Source: Orobanche coerulescens (lineage: Eukaryota; Streptophyta; Magnoliopsida; Lamiales; Orobanchaceae). From it: a stretch of DNA of 64,000 nucleotides. Shown here piece by piece: positions 1 through 10,439 of the stretch (position 1 is its first letter; every line of letters starts with the position of its first letter). Made by a program: the position numbers and the translations under genes. The DNA is taken from NCBI GenBank assembly GCA_033398695.1, contig CM065804.1, positions 7,177,001 through 7,241,000 of the forward strand. The letters run 5' to 3'. Below the pieces are notes generated by a model. The model ran no database searches. It had not been told where the DNA came from and saw nothing but the letters and a program-made list of their open reading frames with translations.

Positions 1-468
1 ATAATTGACTTTTTATAATATTTTATTATAAGGTTTTTTGTAAAATTTTTAATTTACTTATTTGTAACTGCATATCCAATTGGGTCCGATAGTCATAAAT
101 TGTGTTTTGTGTTTATGCCTTCAAATTGTGTGAGTTTTCACTGAATTGGCAAGTTCCATAAAACTTTTAATTATATTGTCAAGTTGGTACGAATTATTAA
201 AAATTTTGTAGACTTATATTAGTCTTAATATGAGATTAAATTGTTACTTGTAGATGCGTTTTTCGCAAAAAAAATTATAATTTGTTTTATTGGATTAATT
301 ATGAGGATTTTAGGAAGACATTTTTTTAAGTTAGATTTTTCTTTTCTTTTATAATTTTCTAGGAAATTTTATAATTCATTTATTTTGTTTAAAAATATTG
401 TGTGAAATTTAATACGTCAAATATTTAACTCTCAGCCCACCCCACTACCAATTCCTGGATCCGCCCCT
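1..468. mobile_element. Terminal part of a hAT-like element (cut by window start)
   Basis: The right edge, read on the minus strand, starts AGGGGCGGATCCAGGAATTG and continues into a G-rich stretch (about 433-468). This resembles the common plant hAT-type terminus of the form CAGGGGCGGAxCCAGG. The other end lies outside the window, so neither the second inverted repeat nor an 8 bp target duplication can be checked. The rest is AT-rich with no coding signal. Confidence 0.35.
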
Positions 469-577
469 AATTATATCTAATATTTCCAACATGAATTCAC
501 TTTTTTTAGGTCTAAAATCTGAAAATATGGATGAAAATATATGAACTCCAAAATGTATGATAATCTGGAATGTAATC

Positions 578-600
578 AAAAAAAAAAAAAAAAAAAAAAA
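578..600 (+). repeat. Poly(A) tract, 23 nt
   Basis: An uninterrupted run of 23 A. It could be the tail of a retroposed sequence ending at 577, but the upstream ~100 bases match no SINE or LINE end that I recognise and I see no flanking duplication. A simple homopolymer is equally likely. Confidence 0.8.
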
Positions 601-772
601 TGCCAGCATCACTAATGAGGTCGAAAATGATCATATAATATTCATCAAGATAAGAGTCATTTCACTTACGAAATACTGCCATAATCCTAATAAATAATGT
701 CATAGGAATTGTTTAGGGACCAATCATCATTGTTTGTGTTATAACATCAGAAAAATATTCATCAAATATGCT

Positions 773-790
773 CGAAACGACGTCGTTTCG
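773..790. repeat. Perfect 18 bp palindrome with a GACGTC core
   Basis: CGAAACGACGTCGTTTCG reads identically on both strands. Its centre GACGTC is the ACGT-core C-box type recognised by plant bZIP proteins (family knowledge). No gene follows closely, so a regulatory role is only inference. It may be a remnant of a mobile element. Confidence 0.6.
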
Positions 791-2948
791 GGTTATGTGG
801 AAAATAAAAATAAATCAAAATTTACCTTAAAACCGAATGCACACGTCATCTCTGGTGGAATAATTAAATATTGAGGGCTTCAGTGTGCGATGCCAGATCT
901 TGGTGGGACCCTGCAGTTAGATTTGAGGGGGTCCAATATGGAGCAATCACTTGGGAAACAACTCCTTGTGCGCGATAGTTGAGGATATTTAAGAACCTGA
1001 GTGCCATATACACATATCGCGATTTAACTAGTAGCAGTACTGTCATGAGGACTAATCAGATATAAGTTTGAAACTTTGGTATAAAAAAAATTAATGGAGT
1101 AGCATAGCATGGATGGTATTTTGGCTTGCCACGTGTCCCCACGGCTGTCCTGATGGGGCAGGGGCAGTGGGTTCCACGGGCAACAGACAAGGGCACGGGG
1201 AACCGGGCAGGTGTATGGGGCAGCACGAATTATTTTGATAACTTTGAGCCGGATCTTCCCACGTGCAACTACCAGATTATGGGACCCACACATCCAACAC
1301 AAGGCATATAAAACAGTTGTACGACTCTGTTGTTTTATATACCGTTTTATATCTAATTTTATAAATAAGAAATTAAATTATGTTTATTATTATTAATTTT
1401 TATTATAATCGATTCAAAGCATTTTGAGACTAAGTCTCTGATGTTGTTGTTGTTATATTATCAACTTTCATTAAAAGTATACAATTGATATTTTTACTAA
1501 TATAATTTTATATGATTTGACATTAATGTAATATATTTTACTATTTTATAATCAGAACAAAATAACTCTTAAAAATCAAGTAATTGTTAAAAAGCTATGA
1601 AAATAAACTGAAAAAATATTTTTCTTCAATATCCTTATATTTTTATATTGAAATATTTTAATAATCTAAATATATTATAATATATATATATATTTACTAT
1701 ATGGATGTCAAATTAAAGATCACGAAGTAAGAATTAATTTGATATATTTTTTCAAAAATAAAATTGATACATAAAAGTTATAATTGTTTAAACTATTAGT
1801 TTAAAAATAAAAGGAATAAAATGAGATTTTTTTTAATTGGTAGATAGTATATAATGGAATAACCCTCTAACCCCCTCTCAAATTAAACGTTTATTTTTTT
1901 TAAGGTTTTTAAAAGGAGGATTAACGTGGAGATGACACATGTTTCCTTAGATTTTTTTGCGACACTCTCTTAATATTAAGTATAGATCTATAAAAGTTCG
2001 ATATAAAATATATAAACATGACAGTAATGTATATGATCATTGTATATTTGTAATATTTATATTAATATACTAATGTAATTACATATCAGTATACAGGCGA
2101 AAGAGCGTCATATATTCTTGATAAATATTTAGACTAAAGTCACACATTTTATACTTAATAATATACCATGAGATCCACAATGATATTAATTCATTAGGCA
2201 TAGGATGATAAAGTATATTATTGTGACGTATTTAAATAAAAATATAATCAACTTATTATATTCGTTTATATAATTTTTATTTTCACAAAAAGAAGAATCA
2301 ATCAAAAAAATTATTTTAACTAATAATATATCCTTCTACTGGGAATTATAAGTCTAACATGTCTATAATTCTTTCCCAAATATTTTTAAAATAAAATAAC
2401 TCAATAATCTAAAATTGTTATAAGAAAGTGAAAACTAAATTAAAAATATTGATTTTGTAAAAAGATAGATTTACTTCAAAGAAATTATTTAAAAATTATC
2501 TGATTTTTGTATTTTATATACAAATAATTTAAAATCAAGATATAATGTAATAATTATTCAAAAACAACTTATATTCAAAAAAGAATATTTTAATTATATA
2601 TATGTCTAATGAATGTTAAATCAAATATCGTAAAAGGAAGATTAATTTAAAATATTAATAATAAAAAATAGAGTTGAGACGATAAAATTATTAACTTCTA
2701 AATATCGAGAGAAAAAAAATAAAAAGGAAAAAAAAACTAGTTCCTATTAACTCTAATTCAAATGTGTAGGAGTTTGTGTATTTTTTAAAAAAATAAAAAA
2801 GATACTTAATCCCAAAAAATCCACATAAAGACATATGTTTTTGCACAATTCTCTTTTAATAGTAAAGTAGACATTACTAAACTTCTCTATTCCACGAAGA
2901 TCGATTTGATCGGACGGACAGAATAAAAAATATGACCATCTTAGTGAG

Positions 2949-2957
2949 ATAAAAGAT
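2949..2957. repeat. Left target site duplication of the MULE
   Basis: ATAAAAGAT here and GTAAAAGAT at 18178-18186 flank the inverted repeats: 9 bp, 8 of 9 identical. Nine-base duplications are usual for Mutator-like elements. Confidence 0.75.
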
Positions 2958-3015
2958 GGGTATTATTAAACACCGCCCAAAATTACTAGCCACCGCCCTA
3001 TAAGATTACCTTTTT
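2958..3015 (+). repeat. Left terminal inverted repeat of the MULE
   Basis: It matches the reverse complement of 18121-18177 with few mismatches. It contains an internal near-duplication: TTATTAAACACCGCCC is followed ~20 bp later by TTACTAGCCACCGCCC, so each end carries two copies of a TTACTAxxCACCGCCC unit. Such doubled units may be transposase contact sites (inference). Confidence 0.85.
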
Positions 3016-3183
3016 ATCTATTTCAAGTCTTTCATTATTTCTAAACACCACACCACACCAAAATCTTTCAAGCTCAAGTTTTTCGAATATAACACACAAT
3101 CAAATATATATCGTTAATATTATCGACAACTACGATAATGGACGAGAATTCGCATCTGGAGGTAATTTTTCGGAGAAAATGAC

Positions 3184-3420
3184 GCAGGCGTCTGATTATT
3201 CCGCCTGTTCCATGGTACAGGCGTCCCCAGATTCCGCCCGGACCATGGTACAGGCGTCTGGTGCGGACGCTCCGTCCTAGGTCTAGGCGTCTAAACCAGA
3301 CGCCTGAAACCATGGTCGGGACGTCCGATTCAGACGCTTGTGCCATGGCTAGGCGTCCGATTCAGACGCCTGTACCGTGGCCAGGCGTCCAAGCCAGACG
3401 CCTCGGCCATGGTCCAGGCG
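3184..3420. repeat. Left subterminal array of GGCGTC palindromes
   Basis: About six degenerate units of the form GGCGTC(N6-7)GACGCC, for example TAGGCGTCCGATTCAGACGCC, are spaced by CCATGG-containing linkers with a period near 35 bp. The stretch is GC-rich in AT-rich surroundings. The same units occur at 17613-17770 near the other end. It lies inside the proposed first intron of the transposase gene. Confidence 0.8.
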
Positions 3421-4119
3421 CAATTTTTGGACGCATGGACCCTTTTTTTTGCCTGATTTTAAATATTAATAATAATATTATTGGTATTATTATTAACATT
3501 CTGTCAATTAAAAATTTCAGGTTATATTGGAAAAATTTGAAGGCGACGGCGTTGATTATAGTGGTTATTTCGTTAATGACGAAATATTCGCTAGTGATTG
3601 TGATGCGATTGGTTGGGCGAAAAAAATTGCTCTTCAAATTGGTTTCGAGTTGATCATTTCATCGCATAAGAATAAAGGAAAGACAAAGCTATTGAGATGT
3701 AACCGTGGTGAACTGCAGAGGGGTATTAAGAGATTTGGATGTCATTGCTCGAAAGGACACAAAGACGAAAGCATGCAAGTGTACATTTCAGATAAAGGCC
3801 GAACAATTGCATGACTTGAGTGGTTGGATAATCGACCGATCTCTGGGAGTAAGGGTATGCACAATCACTCATTTATTGTTTATCAGGAGGGCCATCGTCA
3901 AATGAGTGGACTAAGTAAATCGGCCAAACAAGTTGTTCGTGAGATGAGTCTTTGCTCAAGCCGTGTGCCATCTTGGCGGCCATTCGTAATAAATTTCCGA
4001 GGACAAACCGACTAGACGGCATATCTATAATTATAGAGACCACTTGAGGAAGCATGATTTTGAAGAAAGAGATGTCGCTTGGCCGCCACCATTCGTCATG
4101 GATTTAATAACTACGTACA

Positions 4120-4878
4120 TTGACGCAGCCGACCGGATACAAATGTCATACCCACGTGTTCATGGCACATCCAACATCAATCAACTTAATCCGGACCTAC
4201 AGATGGTTCATTGGCAAGGATTCCACCTACAAAACGAATAAGTACAAGATGCCATTTCTCGAGATAGTCGGGATGACTCCATGTAACAAGAACTTCCTAA
4301 TCGCCTATGCAATTATGAAAGATGAGACCAAATCGAGCTATGCGTGGGTGTTACAGAAGTTGAAAATTTTGCTTGGGTTTGATGTTCATCCGACGGCTAT
4401 TGTTACGGATCGCGAGTTGGGATTGATGCGTCCTATTGAAGAGATATTTCCACAAAGTGCCCACTTGCTTTGCACATGGCATATTAATAAGGATGTTGAA
4501 GACAAGGTCTACAGAATTTGTGGAAAAGATAAAGAAATGGGCCAAAGGTTTAAAAATGGTAAATGGAAGAAAATCATGGAAGCGGCGACCGAAGAGGAAT
4601 ATGATCAAGCGGTGCAACTCATGAAGGATACATGGAGATTGAATCCTAAGATGATATCATACGTTGAGGGTACATGGCTAAAATACAAGGAGATGTTCGT
4701 TGTTGCATGGACGAATAAAGTGCTTCATTTTGGAAACACAACCACTTGTAGAGTTGAGAGTGCACATGCCGAGTTAAAACAATGGCTTAATTCTTCCACC
4801 GGAGCCCTCCATACCGTCTGGACCAAAGTGAACCAGGAGATTGAATCACAACTTACGCAGATCAGATACACACTTTAA
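4120..4878 (+). other. Transposase catalytic core (MULE family), open frame
   Basis: A 252-codon open stretch, part of the gene at 3138-6534. It cuts and joins DNA at the element ends in the MULE family. Recognisable segments in order: GKDSTYKTNKYKMPFLEIVG (first catalytic Asp in DST), IVTDRELGLM (second Asp), LLCTWHINKDVEDKV (the conserved C-x2-H region) and TTTCRVESAHAELK, whose Glu after RV is the best candidate for the last member of the DDE triad. The open frame stops at 4876-4878, before the SWIM zinc finger. The upstream residues of the frame (before KDST) do not look like normal transposase, so the true frame is entered by a shift near 4210. Confidence 0.88.
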
Positions 4879-5559
4879 CAGTCTAGGTGTCGTACAGGCG
4901 TGGTGTATTCTGGTTTTCCGTTCAACTACTTGCGCTGTCGTGTTTCCCATCATTGTCTGCGATTATTGTCGAATGAATTGACACGTATGAGAGAATTAAG
5001 TGATCAAGTGTACGATCGTTGAGGTTGTTCACTCCAAATCACCCATCAGATTCCTTGTGCGTGTGAGCTCAAGAGACATATGGAATCGTGGACCCCATGC
5101 AGTGTTAGTCGTCTTCACATATTTTGGCAAACACTTATTATTAGTGATGGTGGGGACACGACCGAATTTGTCAATCCTTCTACCGGTGCTGAATGGGAGG
5201 ACCAGCGGTACTTTCAGGCCCTTGTTGATGAGGTCAGACAGAATGATCCTGCAGTTGTCCGTAACGTATCACTTATGATCCACGATCATCTTCACCCTGA
5301 TCAAACGCGTTACGTTGAACCACAAGTGAATACGGCAGTTAAGGGTCGACCAAGAGGAAGTTCATCGACTAGACGCGATCCTAGTGGTTGGGAGTATAGC
5401 CAAAGGGGTCGTGGTCGTTCCCGCTCATCCAGTGGTCGTGGCCGCAGCTCTTCTGCATCACCACAATGCCTCTTCATCACGTATGAACAAATTTATTAAT
5501 ACCGTGTCTTTTTTTATATTGGACTAGGATACTTATGTATTACATGTTAAATAAAAAGA

Positions 5560-5730
5560 TAATTTTTATTAGAAACAAAAATAAAAATAGTCTTCTTGAC
5601 TAATTTTTTATATTTATTTGTTACAAGTTATAAAAAAAAAGTTAGTAATAAAAATAAAAATAGTCTTATTTAATAATATTTTATATTTATATGTTACAAG
5701 TTAAATAAAAAACGTTAGGAATAAAAAAAA
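5560..5730 (+). repeat. Short tandem duplication inside the last intron of the transposase-OTU gene
   Basis: A ~73 bp AT-rich unit beginning ATAAAAATAGTCTT and containing TGTTACAAGTTA occurs about two and a half times with substitutions. It lies wholly in the inferred intron 5481-5908. Confidence 0.6.
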
Positions 5731-5908
5731 ATCCAGTATGTAAATTGACTTTTGAATTTTTATATTTCTTTTAATATATTGCCGACATATAATAATTCCG
5801 TCAATTTATAATAATTTTTTTTGTAGATGTATTATTTTTTGAATTTTTTCAATGAGTTGTATCTTTTTAAGTTCGATAATATGTAATATATTGAATATGT
5901 GTTTGCAG

Positions 5909-6534
5909 ATGGATACCACCGAGTGGAGATTGGTAACTATCACCATATCGACAAGATATCGGGAATTATTTTGCCGTTTGTTGAAGGTTATCTCGATGTC
6001 CCCGGAGACGGTAATTGCGGATTTCGTGTTATCGCCGACTACATATTTGGCGACCAAGATAAATGGCGTATTGTACGTGTATGCATTGCAAATGAAATTA
6101 TGGCTAACTGTATACTCTACCGATCGATCTACTATGATGGGATTGAACCTGAGGTTCGACGTATTACATGGGATGGTGGTGCGTGTGGATTGGATCATTG
6201 GATGGCTGTTGCTGAAGATTTATTCCCTATTGCTACTATTTTCAATGCCGCTGTCATACTATTTGGATTCGGAAACGGTAGATCTTTATTTGCATGTCTC
6301 ACTGTGCTGCCGTTGAAAGCACCCTCAACGGCAACACGGCCTAGCCAAGAGATTGTCATTTGTCATTTAGGAGATACGTACAAACATTTTATTCGTCTAG
6401 ATTTAATGCCTAATTTTCCTGTACCGCCCATAGCGAGTAACTGGTTTAGATTCCATGATAGTAGTGTTGGTGGCTGGGAGAATTTGTATACGAGCAGGAG
6501 AGAAAAATGGAATAGATTATTCGGTATGATGTAA
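5909..6534 (+). other. OTU-type cysteine protease exon of the MULE gene
   Basis: After an acceptor TTTGCAG the frame is open to TAA at 6532-6534, about 208 codons. The hallmark DVPGDGNCGFR gives the catalytic Asp and Cys box of OTU deubiquitinase-like proteases. The likely catalytic His is in YKHFIRLDLMPNFPVPP. DHWMAVAEDLFPIA and VILFGFG correspond to the middle of the domain as seen in MULE-encoded OTU proteins. OTU enzymes cleave ubiquitin-type conjugates. What the domain does for transposition is not established; protein processing or removing ubiquitin from transposase or host factors are guesses. Both catalytic motifs are kept although the upstream transposase is broken. Confidence 0.85.
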
Positions 6535-6783
6535 AACTTTATTTGTTGTATGTTCCTTAATTAATAAAATTTTCGTTTTTGTTGATCTTTATAGTTGATA
6601 GTTGATTTTCTTTTATGTTGACCTTGATAGTTGTGAAAATTTTCGCTTTTGTAAGGTAACACAAAAACAAACAAAAGTAAAGTGTCAAATGCAAAACGAA
6701 AGTGCCAATCAATATACAAAATACAAAAAAAAAATGAAAACGCCAAACAAAATACCGTCACAAACAAAATATAAAATACAAAA
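6535..6783. other. Spacer between the convergent MULE genes
   Basis: 249 bp between the OTU stop and the last PMD exon, A-rich on the plus strand. Possible AATAAA-type polyadenylation motif on the plus strand at 6562-6567. No coding signal. Confidence 0.55.
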
Positions 6784-8449
6784 TCAGTTGGCCAAATGCC
6801 AATCCCTCATGAACTCCTCGAGCATCGTCGTCACTTCTTTCGCCTGGTGGGAAGATGTCTGATACAGTGCTGGGTAATACCGATGGATCGACTCACCCAC
6901 TGTAAAAAATAGAGACAATATAATACAATGAGTAATGTATGATGAAATCAAACAAAGTACAAAGTTAAAGAACATACGTAATCGGTGCTGGAACGAGAAG
7001 GGATCACTGATACAGGTGCTGCACCATCGTTCAGTAGCTGAGAGTGCGAATACCGATAATACCACTCAATGTAATAATCGGCGCAAGCATCCTGATCATG
7101 AGTAGCCGCCTGATATTCAGTGAGAGGAAGCCTGTATGCACCCGGAAACATCATCCAAGCATCAGATGACATCCGAATGGGATAGTCAACTCGGTACAAT
7201 CTGCTCGCCCACGCCCGAACTGCTTTCTCCGGTCTGGTGATCGGGAAAGGGATGGTCTGCACATAACCGAGCTGCCGTAATGCCCGACCAGGCATGTATG
7301 GCTCGATAATATCCCGATATCGTAGCCATCCAATGAATGTGGTCCTCGGGACATCCCTCACCGGATCAGGGCCATAAGGCTACCACTGTATCTGCGTACA
7401 TGTAATCAACAAGTTATACAAGTTATTTTTAAATGAATTGTGAGATTCTTAGAAGGAATCGTTATACCTCTGCCAATCGATCAATGCGGCGACGCAAAGA
7501 TCGGAGGCGGTGCTCGTCCCTACCCTGGGCCGACACTCTATGTAGAAGCTCGAGGCTGCGTGGAGTCAACAATCATACGCTCTCGATGAGGTCGAAAGCA
7601 GGGAAAATACTCATAAATCCAAGCCTGAATGAGGGTAAGGCATCCACAAATCCCCATGGAGTCGCCGCGACTAGCGATACCGAGCTGACGGTACATGAAA
7701 GCCAATGCGGTCGAACCCCATGAATACTGACCGGTAGTATCCATACCGTCCCTCACCTCCAATATGCAGGAAGGCCTAATCCGGTTACCACTCTTGTCAA
7801 CAAACAAGGTGGATCCAAATAACAACCACATCCAAGCTACGGACTGGGTGCCCTCCACTCGACCTCCATCGCGACATGACCTAAAAATCGAGTCCATAAG
7901 TACGCTGCCACCCCCTAGTGAGTACTCAATAGCTCCAACCGCGATACTCCAAGAACCTCCATCACATCCACCTGCAACTGTGTAGATGTGCTATCGGCAT
8001 CAACCAATCGCCCCTCGACAGGAATGCGAAGGATTTGCTACACATCATGTAACATGATGGTCATCTCTCTGAACGGCATGTGAAAAGAGTTCGTATCGGG
8101 CTGCCACCGCTCAACGAATGCAGAAATCAACGGGGAGTCAATATGTCTGAACATAGCGTCCGTCAGGTGGGATAACCCAGTCCCACTGATCCGACTCACT
8201 AAAGAGGGTGACATAACTGAGCGCCACTGACTCAAGCTCTGACAAGCAGCAGTCCTGGTGTGACACTTCAGCAAACCTCTCATATCTCCAGTCCAGATAC
8301 GCGCGGCGACATGCCCACCAAAACTCGGGATAACGCTGCCGTCGATAGGGCCACCAGGCATCTCCTCAGAAACCATCCAAGATGTCTCATCCTCTGCCCT
8401 ACGCCGTTTACTACTGGTAGACCCAGAAGTCACAAACCTCCCCCCTCTC
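6784..8449 (-). pseudogene. Plant mobile domain (PMD) protein, 3' part of a gene split by a retrotransposon
   Basis: Read on the minus strand, the order of motifs follows PMD / MAIN-like proteins: FGGHVAARIWTG, LLKCHTRTA, VERWQPDTNSFHMPFREMTI, LLFGSTLFVDKSGNRI, YSWGSTALAFMYRQLGIASR, FPCFRPHRER, VRDVPRTTFIGWLRYRDI, YMPGRALRQLGYVQTIP and AWASRLYRVDYP. Two introns fit: 7392-7467 (GTATAA...ACGCAG, phase 0) and 6900-6977 (GTATGT...TTACAG). Lesions: TAG after MLHDV (near 8038), TAG at 7380-7382 in a W-x-PY motif, TAG at 7538-7540 plus a frame shift near 7520, and another shift near 7900. PMD proteins act in the nucleus; Arabidopsis MAIN and MAIL1 help silence transposons and keep genome integrity (family knowledge). 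This copy belongs to the MULE, not to the host set, and cannot give a full protein. Confidence 0.85.
8445..8449. repeat. Left target duplication of E1 (CTCTC)
   Basis: CTCTC directly before the TG of the LTR, matched by CTCTC at 17256-17260. It lies in the PMD coding exon. Confidence 0.92.
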
Positions 8450-8992
8450 TGTAACACCCCCAAGTTATTCAAGGATATTACAGCGCCGTAAGCCCCGCCG
8501 TGGGACCCACAAGGCTATACATACGCGTAACCATAAATTTTGACCGATAAGGTCTACACACAAAGGAATGAAAAACGATACAAAGGTATTCGAAACATAA
8601 CCAATGTATTCACGGACATCACAATACAATTCAATCACTTCGGAAACACTGTCAGTAACATCAAGGTAAAAGGAAAACGATAATCGAGTATTAAAAAGAC
8701 TATCCAAGACAACAACACCGAACGGAACTCCAACCATAATCGGAAGAAAGACACAAGATCACACTTGCCCACCATCTTTATGCCGACCCGATACCCGCCC
8801 GTCCGCTCTCCTGGAACTCGAAATACATGAAACGAATTTCCCCAAAAAAGGGGTTAGCCTTCTAATATCTATTGCAAGTATAAAAAAATGAAACATAAAA
8901 ATTAACGACAATAAAGTAAATGAAATCCGTCAATTAATAAATATCCGTCAAAAAATCAAATAAAGACTAGTATTCGAATAACTAAATCTCAT

Positions 8993-9180
8993 AAGACGTA
9001 TGTGAATGCCGAGAAACGGTTCGCTCACCTCATACGCCGTTACGTATGTGAATGCCGTCAAAACGGTTCGCTCACCTCATAAGCCGATACATGTAGGAAT
9101 GCCGCCAAAACGGTTCGCTCATTACATGCCAACAATACATATATGAATGCCGTAAAACGGTTCGTTCATAATATGCCATC
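8993..9180 (-). repeat. Four-unit minisatellite in the E1 LTR
   Basis: Units of about 45 bp share GAATGCCG, a short A run and CGGTTCGxTCA, for example 'GTGAATGCCG...AAACGGTTCG'. The matching array in the right LTR is at about 15826-16010. Units differ slightly, so the array predates this insertion. Confidence 0.8.
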
Positions 9181-9936
9181 AATATATCTTACTTTCAAAG
9201 TCGAGAACGCATAATCATAAATGTATACTTGCCTTTGAGACATCGAGAAATCGAACGAGGAAAGGTATGAGTTCGGTAGGTCCGAGAACGCGCTTCCGCA
9301 CCTAAACGATTCGCAAGGAATATTACAATTAATTATCCATACTCAAATTATACGAAGAGACTCAAACTCGTCTACGATTCCGTAAAATATACGGGTGGAT
9401 AACTAAAGGTTGGGAAATCGCCCAAACTCCCACAAGTCCGAAAACGGCACAATCCAACCCGTAAAATCGGGAGAAAACACTCATATGGTATAGATATATA
9501 TCAAAATCTCAAGGTTCTCAAGCTTCAATCGGACAAAACGGACGAATCTACGAAAACCCCCAAAATCCAACATAAAATTCAAAGTGTTCTTGAATAATCT
9601 TTCAATAATCCGATGAATACTCAAGCATGTCCATAATCACGCATATATCAAATCATACACCATGATTTTATCATCCAAAACGTCAAAACCCACACGAAAT
9701 CGAGAAGTCAAGATGTCGAAGGAATTACCTCTTGAATATCCAAGCTCTATGATCCAAGGAATACGCGATAGATCGACTATCCGAGCTTCCCAACCGATTG
9801 AAAGTGGTAAATCTTCAACACACAAGTGATAGCTATGAAAATAATTCTTCCCTCAACTCTCTCTCTCGCGATGGAAGAAGAAATGGGGAAAGAATGGCTG
9901 AAATCTCGCTTAAAAAGCCGAATTATGCAGTTGACC

Positions 9937-10225
9937 GCATTGTGTGCCGCGGCTCAGCATATGTGTGCCGCGGCATGTGCCTAAAAATTGTTCCTGTGTT
10001 TCGTAGTGTGCCGCGGCTCAGCCAGTGTGCCGCGGCACCGGTACAAAGCGGTTTTGGCCGGGATGCAACACCAGCAGGTGCCGCGGCTCAGCGTAGGTGT
10101 GCCGCGGCAATGACTTCAGCGGTGCCGCGGCACTCATGTGTGCCGCGCACTGCACCCGCTCGGCCAAATATAGGAAATGTGTGTGCGGCGGCGCACTCTC
10201 CGTGTGCCGAGGCTCACACCCCCTT
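9937..10225 (-). repeat. CCGCGG-rich module in E1 LTR (left)
   Basis: Roughly ten copies of TGTGCCGCGGC or close variants in both orientations, in an otherwise AT-rich LTR. The right LTR holds the same module at 16770-17050 with several small deletions. In element orientation it lies 200-490 bp from the LTR start, in the presumed U3 region. Confidence 0.8.
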
Positions 10226-10424
10226 CGGGTACTAAATTGATGTATATTGACCCGTAAAGAGAATAATAGCAATATGATTCAATGTCCTGACAACAATAAC
10301 ACGAAATAAAAATACGGAACCCCAAAACGGTGGTTCCAAGCAATGATTACAAGGGTTTGCTCAACAATCACGATCCGAAGAATATGAAAGGTTTGAAATG
10401 ACATGACTTTCGACGGATATTACA

Positions 10425-10437
10425 TTCTCCCCTCTAA
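10425..10437 (-). promoter_or_regulatory. Polypurine tract of E1
   Basis: On the minus strand AGAGGGGAGAA abuts the 3' LTR start TGTAATATCC. This is the expected plus-strand DNA priming site. Confidence 0.85.
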
Positions 10438-10439
10438 AA

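Larger units (their letters stand above)
469..2948. other. AT-rich spacer without recognisable genes
   Basis: Mostly A/T-rich sequence. Open frames here are short, and none shows a known domain. It holds a poly(A) tract, a perfect palindrome and a moderately GC-rich patch at about 1120-1300 that I do not recognise. Confidence 0.6.
3138..6534 (+). pseudogene. MULE transposase with C-terminal OTU protease domain, broken
   Basis: Probable start ATG at 3138 (MDENSHLE). A phase-0 intron 3162-3520 (GTAATT...TTTCAG) holds the left palindrome array. Exon 2 opens with VILEKFEGDGVDYS. A zinc-finger-like stretch (CKCTF ... HNHSF, about 3770-3880) resembles the WRKY-GCM1 type DNA-binding domain of MULE transposases but is spread over three frames. 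The catalytic core is at 4120-4878. A SWIM-type zinc-finger remnant (GCSLQITHQIPCACEL, about 5032-5080) follows a TGA where a Cys is expected. An Arg/Gly/Ser-rich tail runs to ~5480. An intron 5481-5908 (GTATGA...TTTGCAG) would join this to the OTU exon. Several frameshifts and stops lie between 3700 and 5460, so the gene is dead, although the core and OTU frames are open. Its relation to the minus-strand PMD gene is convergent. Confidence 0.82.
8450..10424 (-). repeat. E1 3' LTR (left copy)
   Basis: On the minus strand it starts TGTAATATCC and ends GGGGGTGTTACA. Paired with 15277-17255. It contains four ~45 bp repeats (8993-9180) and a CCGCGG-rich module (9937-10225). Confidence 0.93.

Noticed and set aside
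3261..3653. 130-codon frame across the left palindrome array
   Set aside because: It runs through repeats and the intron acceptor; the true downstream frame is a different one (VILEKFEGDGV).
9798..10235. 145-codon frame through the CCGCGG module of E1
   Set aside because: Low-complexity translation of a GC-rich repeat inside an LTR; the other LTR copy breaks it.
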